From contig JAHISB010000032.1 in the NCBI GenBank assembly GCA_018818425.1, forward strand, positions 1 to 42,059: a stretch of 42,059 nucleotides of DNA. The letters are read 5' to 3'. Origin of the DNA: Patescibacteria group bacterium (GTDB lineage Bacteria > Patescibacteriota > Patescibacteriia > UBA1558 > UBA10009). How positions within the stretch are numbered: position 1 is the stretch's first letter; every line of letters begins with the position of its first letter. The translations under genes were made by a program, and so were the position numbers. The notes beneath the pieces were generated by a model. It ran no database searches, was not told where the DNA came from, and worked only from the letters and a program-made list of their open reading frames with translations. Below, piece after piece: positions 32,607 through 41,300 of this stretch.

Positions 32607-32951
32607 TTATTTAACTTTCTCAACAATTTTCTTGAAGATCTCCGGATTTTTTTCAGCTATTTGGGAAAGTATTTTTCTATCCAACTCTATTTTATTCTTT
32701 TTTAAAGCATCAATGAATTTGCTGTAACTAAGACCGTGCTGGCGCACAGCGGCGTTAAGCTTAATTTGCCAGAGCCGGCGGTTAACCCGTTTTTTTACTT
32801 TGCGGTCATGGTAAGCATGAGCGCCGGCTTTTTTAATGGCCGGTTTTGCCAGACGGACTTTTTTCTTGCGGCCCCATTTATAGCCCTTGGCCTGGCTTAA
32901 TAATTTTTTTCTTTTATGAGCTCTGACTCTGCCTCTTTTGACTCTTGCCAT
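32607..32951 (-). CDS. rplT: 50S ribosomal protein L20
   Basis: 114 residues. MARVKRGRVRAHKRKKLLSQAKGYKWGRK...; RRLWQIKLNAAVRQHGLSYSKFIDALKK is the C-terminal globular part. Assembly protein, and in many bacteria the autogenous repressor of infC-rpmI-rplT. The order infC-rpmI-rplT is the classical one. Confidence 0.98.
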   Translation of the reverse strand: MARVKRGRVRAHKRKKLLSQAKGYKWGRKKKVRLAKPAIKKAGAHAYHDRKVKKRVNRRLWQIKLNAAVRQHGLSYSKFIDALKKNKIELDRKILSQIAEKNPEIFKKIVEKVK

Positions 32952-33001
32952 ATAATTAGTGTGTAGTTAATAGTTAATAGTAAGTAGTAAGTAGTGAGTA
33001 G

Positions 33002-33196
33002 TTAAGAATAGGGGATGAGTTTTTTGATGTTTTTAATATTAGCTTTGGAAAGATTCTTATTGCGTCTTTTGTTTCGGCGGACTTTGCCGGATTCGCGGGC
33101 ATTAAAATGATCCTGGCCGCCGGCGCGGATTTTGACTTTTTTGCCTTTAGTTATTCTCATCCTTTTGTTAATGGCTTTATTGGTTTTGAGTTTCAT
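33002..33196 (-). CDS. rpmI: 50S ribosomal protein L35
   Basis: 64 residues: MKLKTNKAINKRMRITKGKKVKIRAGGQDHF... ending KKLIPYS. 15 nt after infC. The 50-nt gap to rplT is a run of TAGTTAA/TAGTAAG words. Confidence 0.97.
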   Translation of the reverse strand: MKLKTNKAINKRMRITKGKKVKIRAGGQDHFNARESGKVRRNKRRNKNLSKANIKNIKKLIPYS

Positions 33197-33211
33197 ATAA
33201 TTTAATAATCA

Positions 33212-33757
33212 CTATTTTGTTAAAGAAATTAAGGACGAAATTTTTCCACCTTGAACTTTTACCATTTGTTCCATTTTGATGTTTTCGCCCATAGAGTTAA
33301 TAAAATCTTTAATAATGTCTACGGCCCGGTATTTATGCTGGCGTTCACGGCCTCTTAAAATCATCTCAATAGAAACTTTGTGGCCCTTCTCTAAAAATTT
33401 TTTAGCCTGATTCTGCCTTAACTCTAAATCGTGCCGGCCGATTTTGAAAGATATTCTAATTACTTTAGTTTCTAATTTTTTAGTCTGGGCTTTTTGAGCC
33501 TGCAGTTTTCTGGACTGCTGGTACTGGAATTGGCCATAGTTGATAATTTTGCAAACAGGCGGCTGAGCCTTGGGTGAAACTTCAATTAAATCCAGTCCTT
33601 TTTCCCTGGTTATAGCCAAGGCTTTTAAAATGGGCATTTCTCCCAGGTGTTGTCCATCCTCGTCAATAATCAGAACTTTTGGGGCCCTGATGCGTTCGTT
33701 GATTCGGAAAAATTTTTTGTCGCTTTCATGCGACCTTCTTCTTCTTGAGCGTATCAT
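33212..33757 (-). CDS. infC: Translation initiation factor IF-3
   Basis: 181 residues. N-domain FRINERIRAPKVLIIDEDGQHLGEMP, linker, C-domain with KIGRHDLELRQNQAKKFLEKGHKVSIEMILRGRE. Starts with an ordinary ATG, not the AUU/AUA used for autoregulation in enterobacteria. A short Arg-rich N-terminal lead (MIRSRRRRSHESDKK) is present. Confidence 0.98.
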   Translation of the reverse strand: MIRSRRRRSHESDKKFFRINERIRAPKVLIIDEDGQHLGEMPILKALAITREKGLDLIEVSPKAQPPVCKIINYGQFQYQQSRKLQAQKAQTKKLETKVIRISFKIGRHDLELRQNQAKKFLEKGHKVSIEMILRGRERQHKYRAVDIIKDFINSMGENIKMEQMVKVQGGKISSLISLTK

Positions 33758-33789
33758 GTTTTATAAATTATTATTTTATATATTGCTAT

Positions 33790-33925
33790 ATTGCCTCTCG
33801 ACTCGTCGCCCCTGCTCCTCGCTCGAGACATTCGACTCCTAATACGAATGGTCGGAGTTTCTGAGCGAAGCGAAAAAACGGAGACCATGAGCGACGTTTC
33901 TAACGAAGTTAGAAACGGAGTCGAA
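33790..33925. repeat. Palindromic repeat between infC and tmRNA
   Basis: ATTCGACTCC (33829-33838) pairs with GGAGTCGAAT (33917-33926). It encloses TGGTCGGAGTTTCTGAGCG paired with CGGAGACCA and a hairpin GTTTCTAACGAAGTTAGAAAC. The CTCGAC/GAGCGAAGCGA words relate it to the other hairpin repeats. It ends at the tmRNA CCA, so it may also affect tmRNA 3' processing. Confidence 0.65.
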
Positions 33926-34359
33926 TGGTGGAGATGGTGGGTCTTGCACCCACGTGTAGCAACTAAAAATTAATAATTTCTACTAGAATAGTTCTTTTGT
34001 TGTTTTGAAAAGAAAATTTCGACCATTGGTCGATCAGCCTATGGCTGAAAAAGAACAAAATTTATCTTTTCTGAGTTTCAAGCAGTTTTCGTTTAATTAA
34101 CTGAAACCTTAATTAAACTATCCTGATAATATAACACCCTAGCTTGCTATCAGGAATCGCAAGTTCGGATGGCTGCAGATTTTAAGCTACAGCAGAAGCT
34201 AAAGCTGGAATGCTAAAAGCATTTTTCACCCTAGCCAATAAGTTCTTGGCATTTATCCAAGCAATAGTTTTTATAGAAAGTTAGACTTCCTACAGAAGTT
34301 CTATTAACTTCTTCTAGCTGTTATTAACTTTAAGTGTGCTGGCAAATTAAAACATCCCC
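33926..34359 (-). ncRNA. ssrA: tmRNA (ssrA), divergent tRNA-like domain
   Basis: 434 nt. 5' GGGGATG and 3' CATCTCCACCA form the acceptor stem with encoded CCA. The T-arm is GTGGG-TGCAAGA-CCCAC. The tag frame is readable: resume near GTGAAAAAT and then AFSIPALASAVA, stop TAA. It lies directly downstream of smpB, its protein partner, and together they rescue ribosomes on broken mRNA. The 5' segment AATTTGCCAGC replaces the usual GGAUUCGACRGG, and the T-loop is UGCAAGA instead of UUCGACU/UUCAACU. The new UUGC and GCAA are complementary. The ends, tag and gene neighbour make the identification secure despite this. Confidence 0.9.
34182..34229 (-). other. tmRNA tag reading frame
   Basis: GTG AAA AAT GCT TTT AGC ATT CCA GCT TTA GCT TCT GCT GTA GCT TAA, i.e. 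(V)KNAFSIPALASAVA. The end ALASAVA is a variant of the usual ALAA degradation signal. Which of the first codons is the resume codon is uncertain. Confidence 0.75.
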
Positions 34360-34465
34360 ATAATCAATTTTCAATTATAATTTTTTAATAAATTTACAAT
34401 GAAATAATTATCAAACAAATTTTTAATTCTTTAATCTTCAATCATCAGCCCCCAATCCTAAGTCC
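34360..34465 (-). promoter_or_regulatory. AT-rich leader with possible tmRNA promoter
   Basis: 106 nt between the smpB stop and the tmRNA 5' end. On the minus strand TATAAT (34374-34379) lies 14 nt before the mature 5' end, which would leave a short leader for RNase P. No convincing -35. Confidence 0.4.
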
Positions 34466-34927
34466 TTAGTTTTTTACCATCGTTTGCTTTCTTTTTTGAA
34501 AATCGCGTTTTTTTAACTCTTCCCTTTTATCGAATTTTCTTTTCCCTTGGACCAGGGCAATTTCAACTTTAACTAATCTTTGAGAAGTATACACTAAAAT
34601 AGGGATAACTGTCAAGCCTTTTTGGTTGATTTTGCCTAAAATTGAGTTTATTTCCTTACGGTTTAACAGTATTTTTCTTTTCCTTAACGAATCATAGTTT
34701 TTTTGGCTATAGCCGCTTTTTGGATATTTAGCAATATTTGCCCCAATCAGCCAAGTTTCGGGAATATTATTTTTAGGATTGATGCTGATACCAAGGTAAC
34801 TGCCCCTTAGATCGATTCTTCCCATTTTTACGGCTTTAACTTCCGGACCGGTTAGCTTGATGCCGGCTTGCCATTTTTCCAGAATTTTGTATTCATGAAG
34901 GGCCTTTTTGTTCTCGGTTATCATCAT
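34466..34927 (-). CDS. smpB: SsrA-binding protein SmpB
   Basis: 153 residues. NKKALHEYKILEKWQAGIKLTGPEVKAVKMGRIDLRGSYL is the OB-fold signature and YDSLRKRKILLNRKEI the tmRNA-binding part. The C-terminal basic tail (KRKFDKREELKKRDFQKRK) enters the empty mRNA channel. Next to ssrA. Confidence 0.97.
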   Translation of the reverse strand: MMITENKKALHEYKILEKWQAGIKLTGPEVKAVKMGRIDLRGSYLGISINPKNNIPETWLIGANIAKYPKSGYSQKNYDSLRKRKILLNRKEINSILGKINQKGLTVIPILVYTSQRLVKVEIALVQGKRKFDKREELKKRDFQKRKQTMVKN

Positions 34928-34967
34928 ATTTATAAGTATACCTTAACGCTTCCTTATTTCAAGCAAT

Positions 34968-35001
34968 AAAAAACTCTAAAAGCAGGGCAGTAGAGTTTTT
35001 T
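34968..35001 (-). terminator. Terminator between argS and smpB
   Basis: AAAAAACTCTA, loop, TAGAGTTTTTT, symmetric, so bidirectional. It follows argS by about 45 nt. Confidence 0.85.
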
Positions 35002-35046
35002 ACCCCGCACCATAGAACGCCACAAGCTAAGTCTGCGGCGCGCGGT

Positions 35047-36627
35047 TTACATTTTTTCAGGAGCGCTTATCCCCAGTATATCAAATAAAGATTTCAGAAT
35101 AATTTTAGCAGCCTGAATCAATTTGACCCTCGACCAGTTTACTTTGCCGTTGTTGATAACTCGGCAATGAGCGTAGAATTGATGGAATTTGTCAGACAGA
35201 TTTATAGCGTATTGAGTTAAATTTTGGACTTGGTAGTTTTGAGAAACGCCGACAAGCAGATCCGGTAATTTAACCAGTTCTTTAATTAAGCTTAACTCGG
35301 GCGGCGATTGAAATTCCAACGTTGCTTTGGCTGGAATTTTTTTAATTTCCTTTTGTCTTAAAATACTGCAGATTCTGGCATAGGCATATTGAACATAATA
35401 AACGGGATTTTTTTCCGACCTTTCCTTGGCCAGATTTAAATCGAAATTAATATGAGTAGCGGCGCTGTATTGGAGAAAGTAAAATCTGGCAACGTCCGCG
35501 CTCACTTCGTTGATTAAATCATCAATATAAATTGAGTTGCCGGCTCTTTTGGACATCCTAACCTCTTGGCCGTTTTTTATAATACTGACAAATTGAGTGA
35601 GGATAATTTTTAGTTTATTTTTATGGCCTAAAACATCAGCCGCGGCCTGCAGACGTTTAACATCGCCGTGATGGTCGGCGCCCCAGATATTGATTACTTG
35701 GTCAAAACCGCGGTCAAATTTGTTTTTATGGTAGGCAAAGTCTTGGGCAAAATATGTCGGCTCGCCGCTGCTTCTGATTAAAACCCGGTCTTTGTCGTCC
35801 CCGTAGCTTGTGGATTTAAACCATAAGGCGCCATCTTTTTCATAAACATAATCGTGGCGCCGGAGCCATTTAATAATTTGAGGAATTAATTTTTTTTCTC
35901 TAATTTCTTTTTGTTCAGAAAACCAGACATCAAATTCAATGTTCATTTTTTTTCTAACTGTTTTTTTAATGTAATTGTTAAGGATTTTTTTGGCTGCCTG
36001 TTGCCCGGCCAGGCAAGGGTCTGCCTCCTTTATTTTATCGTGAAGATTATCGATATACTCTCCTTGGTAAACCGCCTGTTCATTTTTTAAAATAGAATGG
36101 CCCAAGTTTTCTATTTGGCTGCCGGCGTCGTTGATTAAATACTCTTTGGTGATTTTATAACCGCAGCTTTTCATAACATTGCCCAGAACGTCGCCTAAAT
36201 AGCCGCCCCGGGCATTGCCGACGGTCAGCGGTCCAGTAGGGTTGGCCGAAATAAACTCAATTTGAATTTTTTTATTATCACCGCCCTTGGTTAAACAAAA
36301 TTTATGTTTCTTTTTTAAAATTTCGGTTAGCAGATTTATTAAATACTTATTGCTAAGAGTAAAGTTAATAAATCCCGGTTCGGCTGTTTCAATTTTGGCC
36401 AAGAGGGGAGAGTTTGCTTTATTGATTTGCTGAACAATGTCATCAGCTAAATTCAATGGCTTTTTTTTGAGCTTTTTAGCCAAGCTAAGAGCGATATTGG
36501 TGGAGTAGTCGCCAAAGGCCTGATTTTTAGGGCAGGCAATTTCAATCCTGCCTATCGATAAAGACCTATCGATGGGCATGATGCTCTTGTGGATTAATTT
36601 GATTATTTGTTGTTCAGCGGTTTCCAT
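35047..36627 (-). CDS. argS: Arginyl-tRNA synthetase
   Basis: 526 residues, class I synthetase. N-terminal additional domain (about 1-110) reads the tRNA D-loop; the catalytic core begins ISANPTGPLTVGNARGGYLGDVL. The second signature is EVRMSKRAGNSIYIDDLI, and the C-terminal DALR anticodon-binding domain contains YVQYAYARICSIL. The HIGH motif reads TVGN: both His positions are replaced. The rest of the active site looks intact, and only one argS is visible here. Confidence 0.97.
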   Translation of the reverse strand: METAEQQIIKLIHKSIMPIDRSLSIGRIEIACPKNQAFGDYSTNIALSLAKKLKKKPLNLADDIVQQINKANSPLLAKIETAEPGFINFTLSNKYLINLLTEILKKKHKFCLTKGGDNKKIQIEFISANPTGPLTVGNARGGYLGDVLGNVMKSCGYKITKEYLINDAGSQIENLGHSILKNEQAVYQGEYIDNLHDKIKEADPCLAGQQAAKKILNNYIKKTVRKKMNIEFDVWFSEQKEIREKKLIPQIIKWLRRHDYVYEKDGALWFKSTSYGDDKDRVLIRSSGEPTYFAQDFAYHKNKFDRGFDQVINIWGADHHGDVKRLQAAADVLGHKNKLKIILTQFVSIIKNGQEVRMSKRAGNSIYIDDLINEVSADVARFYFLQYSAATHINFDLNLAKERSEKNPVYYVQYAYARICSILRQKEIKKIPAKATLEFQSPPELSLIKELVKLPDLLVGVSQNYQVQNLTQYAINLSDKFHQFYAHCRVINNGKVNWSRVKLIQAAKIILKSLFDILGISAPEKM

Positions 36628-36801
36628 AGTTAATAGTATAAACTAAAATCATCTATCTTGGAAGGTGCGCTAGATAAATTTTCGGAAAAGTTTCGGTAAA
36701 TCCCATAACTTTATCCTATGCTATTTTTAAAGAAAAGCAGTGTATGATTAACCGCATGACCTTGCACAACCCGTGACAAGAAAGTGATGTAATTTTGCCT
36801 C

Positions 36802-36827
36802 AAAAACCACGTTTAGTGGTTTTATTT
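36802..36827. terminator. Terminator-like hairpin upstream of argS
   Basis: AAAAACCAC, GTTTA, GTGGTTTTA with flanking T and A runs. No gene ends here on the plus strand, so it may end an unannotated small RNA or be a repeat. Confidence 0.45.
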
Positions 36828-37159
36828 ATAAATTCAGTAATATCGGATAAAGTTAAAGCTTGGCTATTTAGTGATATAGTAGACAATTTAATAATATCGG
36901 ATAGAAAGATTATATAATCATCGCCATAAAATAATCTTTATTTTTTTATAAATATTAAGTAAAATTTTATAATTTTGTTAGCATTATCCACTTTAAGTAA
37001 TATCGGATAATTTTTTAATTAATTTGAAACGTAAAATAAAGCATGTTTTTTGTTTAAGGCTACCCGATATCGGATTTTTTATTTTATAAATCCAATCATT
37101 TTTAGAATGGAAAACAGATATTTTATTCATTTCATCACTTTTTTAGAAAGATTTTTTTT

Positions 37160-37360
37160 TGTACTTTTGGCGGCAACCCGACTGCCGGCAAGGCAGGAAG
37201 TACCAAAATCGCTGGGGGCAGCAAAACTCGCTCTTGGTACTAATCATCTCTTTATGGCTAAACACGACGCTCCTGCCTGCCGGTCTTCGACTCTGATGGA
37301 TGTGCTCTCAGACTTAGACTTGACTGAGCAGTCAGGCAAACATTTGCTGCACCAACTTTA
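37160..37360. other. GC-richer island with long-range complementarity, possible structured RNA
   Basis: GACTGCCGGCAAGGCAGGAAGTACC (about 37179-37203) is partly complementary to CTCCTGCCTGCCGGTC (about 37270-37286), and TACCAA pairs with TTGGTA around GGGGGCAGC. The composition differs from the AT-rich surroundings. The 103-residue track ORF across it has no family look. Identity unknown. Confidence 0.35.
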
Positions 37361-37455
37361 AGTTGAAAATAACGAATAATGCTTTAATCTACTGATATCG
37401 GATAGAATAAAAACCGCCACATTTTGGAGTGATTATTAGCTTATATTTATGGGTT

Positions 37456-37585
37456 TATACTCAAGCGCTTAAATAATTCCGTATAATGCCCCAAAGCTTT
37501 ACTTTGAAAAATCCTCTGATATTAAAGTAAAAAATTCACTTTAATAAATTAAATAAATTCGGAATTATAAAAGCGAAGGGGTATA
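37456..37585 (-). mobile_element. MITE-like element, copy 2 (130 bp, inverted)
   Basis: Inverted copy of 28371-28500 with three substitutions. It sits inside the TATCGGATA array between two motifs. Confidence 0.85.
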
Positions 37586-37599
37586 ATTGGAATTCTTTC

Positions 37600-38000
37600 T
37601 ACCCAGTTTCAATTAAAATAACGGTTATTTTGCTCCATATCTTGAGTCAATTACGTTGGACATTTCTTCGGATATATATCTAGGCGAGCAGGTAAAATCA
37701 AGCGATATTTGAGCCCTGTTAAGAGGGATCTATCTGCTTTCTTTTTATCCGATATTACCTTTATTTTATACTAAACAGTGTTGATGAATTTATTTCCAAA
37801 ACGGGCCTTAGGTAGCCAGGTAAAGCGAAGAGTAAATTCCACGCCATTGCTTATGGTTTTATGATGCGGGGCAGAGCGGCCTCCACAGGGTAACAATTGA
37901 GTCGATGATCGGCATGAAGTAATACTTGTTTAGTGACAGATTCCGTGGTTCTGACGGAGCTTAATTTGAGTGAATCAGAACTATTGTATAAGTCATTTAA
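37600..38000. other. Intergenic stretch with hairpins, no gene recognised
   Basis: AGCAGGTA...TATCTGCT followed by TTCTTTTT near 37688-37745 resembles a terminated small RNA. GGTTCTGA...TCAGAACT (about 37948-37984) is another hairpin. Words such as AGTAAATTCCAC and GACAGATTCCG faintly recall RNase P RNA, but the invariant GGAAAGUCC is missing. Confidence 0.3.
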
Positions 38001-38060
38001 ACGTCTTTGATTTTTAGATTAATTTAGACATCTAAAGAGGCCTTTAAGGATAGTTAAAGT

Positions 38061-38120
38061 AGTGGATAACTGTTATTAAATTCCCGCTTTTTTAGTTTGT
38101 AAAGTTATTGTTGTGGATAA
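38061..38120. other. DnaA-box-like sequences
   Basis: AGTGGATAA (38061-38069) and TGTGGATAA (38112-38120, a perfect TTATCCACA box on the other strand), with TTATCCACT further off at 36984-36992. The DNA around is very AT-rich. Two or three boxes are too few to call an origin. Confidence 0.35.
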
Positions 38121-38358
38121 TTTATTATTTGAAGTAAAATATCGTTAAAATAGCTTATAAATTTGATAAAAAAACAAATATCGGATAATTGGATAAGCTG
38201 TGTGAAAATACCTGTAAAAAATGGGGATAATGTGTTATAATTAATATCGGATAGCCGATAATTTACCAAGCTATTTTTAAGCTAAATTTGGCGTTAAAAA
38301 TAGCTATTAACCGATATTACTTTTTTAAGTAATATGACGGTAATTTTTATTAGTCCCC

Positions 38359-41300
38359 ATGCCAAAAACAAACAAGGAAAGAAAGACAAAAATATCCGAT
38401 ATTACAGAATCTGGCCAAATAGATAATAAGCTCAAAGATGAAGAGTTGGATGAGTACATATCTTTAAGCCGGGCAGCTGAGCTTTGCTCTTATTCTCAGG
38501 AGTATTTAAGTTTGCTTTCCAGAAAGGGACAGATCAATTCTAAAAAAATGGGGCGCAATTGGTTTATTACCAAGAGGGTCCTTTTTGAATACGTTGAAAA
38601 GAATTCTGCTGACCAGAAAGGCAATAAAAAAGGCGAGCTGGCAGAGAGCATTAAAAAGAAATATTATTTTTATGACAACTTATTAACCAAAAGCATTAAA
38701 GAGTCGGTCCGGTTAATACTTGAAAGCGTTAACCAGAGGATAGTTCAGGGGATAAGTAAAAAGTTATTCCATCGCTTAAAAGGTTTTTTTGCCAAGCTGA
38801 ATGCTCAAGAAAAAGTGGTCGCCAGTTTTGTCAGCAGACAATCAACGCTAAAAACACTAAGACAGGCAACTATTCTGCTGTTACTATTTACCTTGACTTT
38901 TAGTTCTATCATTTATGCCCCCGAGGCGATGGCTCACTACCAAGACGGTTTAGTGAAATTGAAAAAATTGACCGACGCAACTCTCGGCAGATCGTTAAGA
39001 GCCACAGAAGACAGTTTGCAAAAAACATTTGAGATCTATCGGGACACTTTGGCTTTTATCAAGGATCCTTCCAGTTTGGATTTTAAGACAGGCTTTAATT
39101 TGTTGGGCCAGGGCTTTGAAAAGTTAGGATCCGATACTATTTTAGACGCTTTAGTTCTTTCAGATAAATTATCGGATAAATTTTTGGCAGGCGTGACTGG
39201 TAATTTAAATTGGCTATCCGCCAATTCTCAAAAAGTCGCCATAAAAATAACAGCAACGCCCGGAATTTTTGCGCTTAATCAGGGAGAAAATTTTTCTAAT
39301 CTTTTTTCCCGACTTACTGCTCAGATTAATCACAGGCAACAGCTGGCCCTTGGCGGCGCATCCAGATCTGTCAATAGACTTTTTTCCAGAACGGGCAGTA
39401 TTCTTGAAGATAGGGCAAGTTCTTTATTGCGGGTCGCTCAGAATTATTTTGGAACCAAGCTGGCTTTTATTGAAAAACCCGGCCTAAAATTAGAACCGCA
39501 AATCGCCGGTGTTTACGAACAACGGCAGGAAAGCAAAATCGATCAGAGAATTCAAGATTTCTTTTTTGAAGTCTATTTAAAACCCGATCAGTATTTAGAC
39601 CGGAAGGAAGAGATGTCAAAATATGAAACGAATCAGAGAGTTCAGGATTTGTTTGCCGAAGTCTACGGTGGTTATGAAAAGTATCCCGAGCCAGAAAAGC
39701 TGGTAAAATCTTCTAGAGAAAACATCTTAAACGCCGTCGCCGCTACTTTTGTCGGCGATCTAAAAGAGTTGAGTCAATTTGTTCAGCGAGCGGTGGAGCG
39801 GGTTTCGGAAATACCGGATCAGTTAGCCAGGCGCAGCCAGACAACCAAAGTAAAATCGGCGGCCCTGGGTTCTGTTATTAAAGCTGCGGGAGAGGCCCTG
39901 TCTTTTATAACGGACAGTTCGCTGGTTGAGTTTAAAAAGCAGCTTAAAGATTTAGCTTTAGCCAGTCAAAGGTTATATAAAAATATTTGGCTGGGAGCCG
40001 ACACCCGTTTCGTTAAAAGCGATGAATATTTAACAGACGAAATTCAAACATTACTTGGCCAGCTTAGCGAAAGTTTTCAGTCTATCAAAGATGGCGAAGG
40101 CAAGCTAGTTTATATGCAAGGGCCACAGGGGCCGGCAGGCTTTGCCGGACCCCAGGGACTGCCCGGTGAACTGGGCCTGCCCGGTCCGGCGGGATCGCCG
40201 GGCGAGCCAGGCCTTCAGGGTGAAAAGGGTCAGGATGGATTAGCTTTTGGCAACAATACTTATAATTACGGCGGCACCGTAGTTTATGGCGGTGACACAG
40301 TGGTAGTCCAGAGTTTATCAGCAATAGACAGTTTAGCGGTCGGTGGCGGCGGTTTAGGCGTGGGCGGTAATTTAACCGTTGGCGGCAATACTCAACTGGG
40401 AAATAACAGCGGCGATACTTTGACCGTTTCTGGTCCGGCAACTTTTCAGGATTCAGTTAACATTAATGGTTCCTTAACAGCTGCTAACGCAACTATCAGC
40501 GGTCTGCTGACTGTAAATGACAATTCAACTTTTAATGATTCAATCGTAATTTACTCAACTTCACTGCCTCAAGTAAAAATTGGTTATAACACTCTCAACT
40601 ATTGGCAGAGTTCTACTGATTCTTCCGGCAGAACCACTTTTGATGCAGTAGGCACTTCCACTGATAATTTTTTATTTTATGACGAGGTAGCCATAACAGC
40701 GGCTTCCACCTCTGCTTTTAAAGTAGCTGCCGCCGGAGCAACTACCACTTTTGTTGTTGATACGGTTAATCTTAATGTCGGTATCGGCACTTCAACGCCA
40801 AATTACAATTTAGATGTAAGCGGCAATATTAATTTTACGGGCAACCTTTATCAGGCCGGCTCTATTTTTACATCAGGCGGCGGCTATTGGACCCAAACCG
40901 GCAATGATCTTTACTATTTAACCGGCAACGTAGGTATTGGCACTACTTCTCCGGCAGCTCTTTTGTCTTTAGCCGGTACAACTTCGCCCATGATTATGGT
41001 TGACGCCCCTTCTGGATATGCCAACCGGCTTTTTGACCTAAAAGTGGCTTCTTCTTCTGTCTTTACTATAAACCAAGCAGGTACTATTACCACTAATTTA
41101 GATATCGGAGGCCTGGCCACTATTACCGCAGCAACAGGCAATTTCATCACTGCTGGCAACATCAATGCCACCGGCACTCTCTCGGTAACGGGCAATACAA
41201 AATTATTTTCTAATATCGAGGTTTTGGGAACTGTTACTTTAGGCGATACCAACTGGAATGACAATGACCTTTTAACTGTTTATGCCACTTCTACCTTTTC

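Larger units (their letters stand above)
36838..38404. repeat. Dispersed array of about ten TAATATCGGATA motifs
   Basis: Exact TAATATCGGATA at 36838, 36892, 36998 and 38242. Reverse complement TATCCGATATTA at 37746 and 38393 (the latter inside the start of the next gene). Variants are CCGATATCGGAT at 37064, CTGATATCGGATA at 37392, AAATATCGGATA at 38177 and CCGATATTA at 38311. A 12-mer would not recur like this by chance in 1.6 kb, and I did not see it elsewhere in the window apart from a partial ATTATCGGATAAA at 39170. Likely a protein-binding site array in the divergent argS/giant gene region. Confidence 0.8.

Noticed and set aside
37050-37361. 103-aa ORF in the long intergenic region
   Set aside because: No family look, uneven composition, crosses complementary blocks; better explained as structured non-coding DNA.
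37760-37990. RNase P RNA
   Set aside because: AGTAAATTCCAC and GACAGATTCCG resemble parts of it, but GGAAAGUCC and GGCUUA are missing and the spacing is off.
36980-38260. Chromosomal origin
   Set aside because: Only two or three DnaA-like boxes, no dnaA or dnaN nearby, and gene orientation over the whole window does not switch here consistently.
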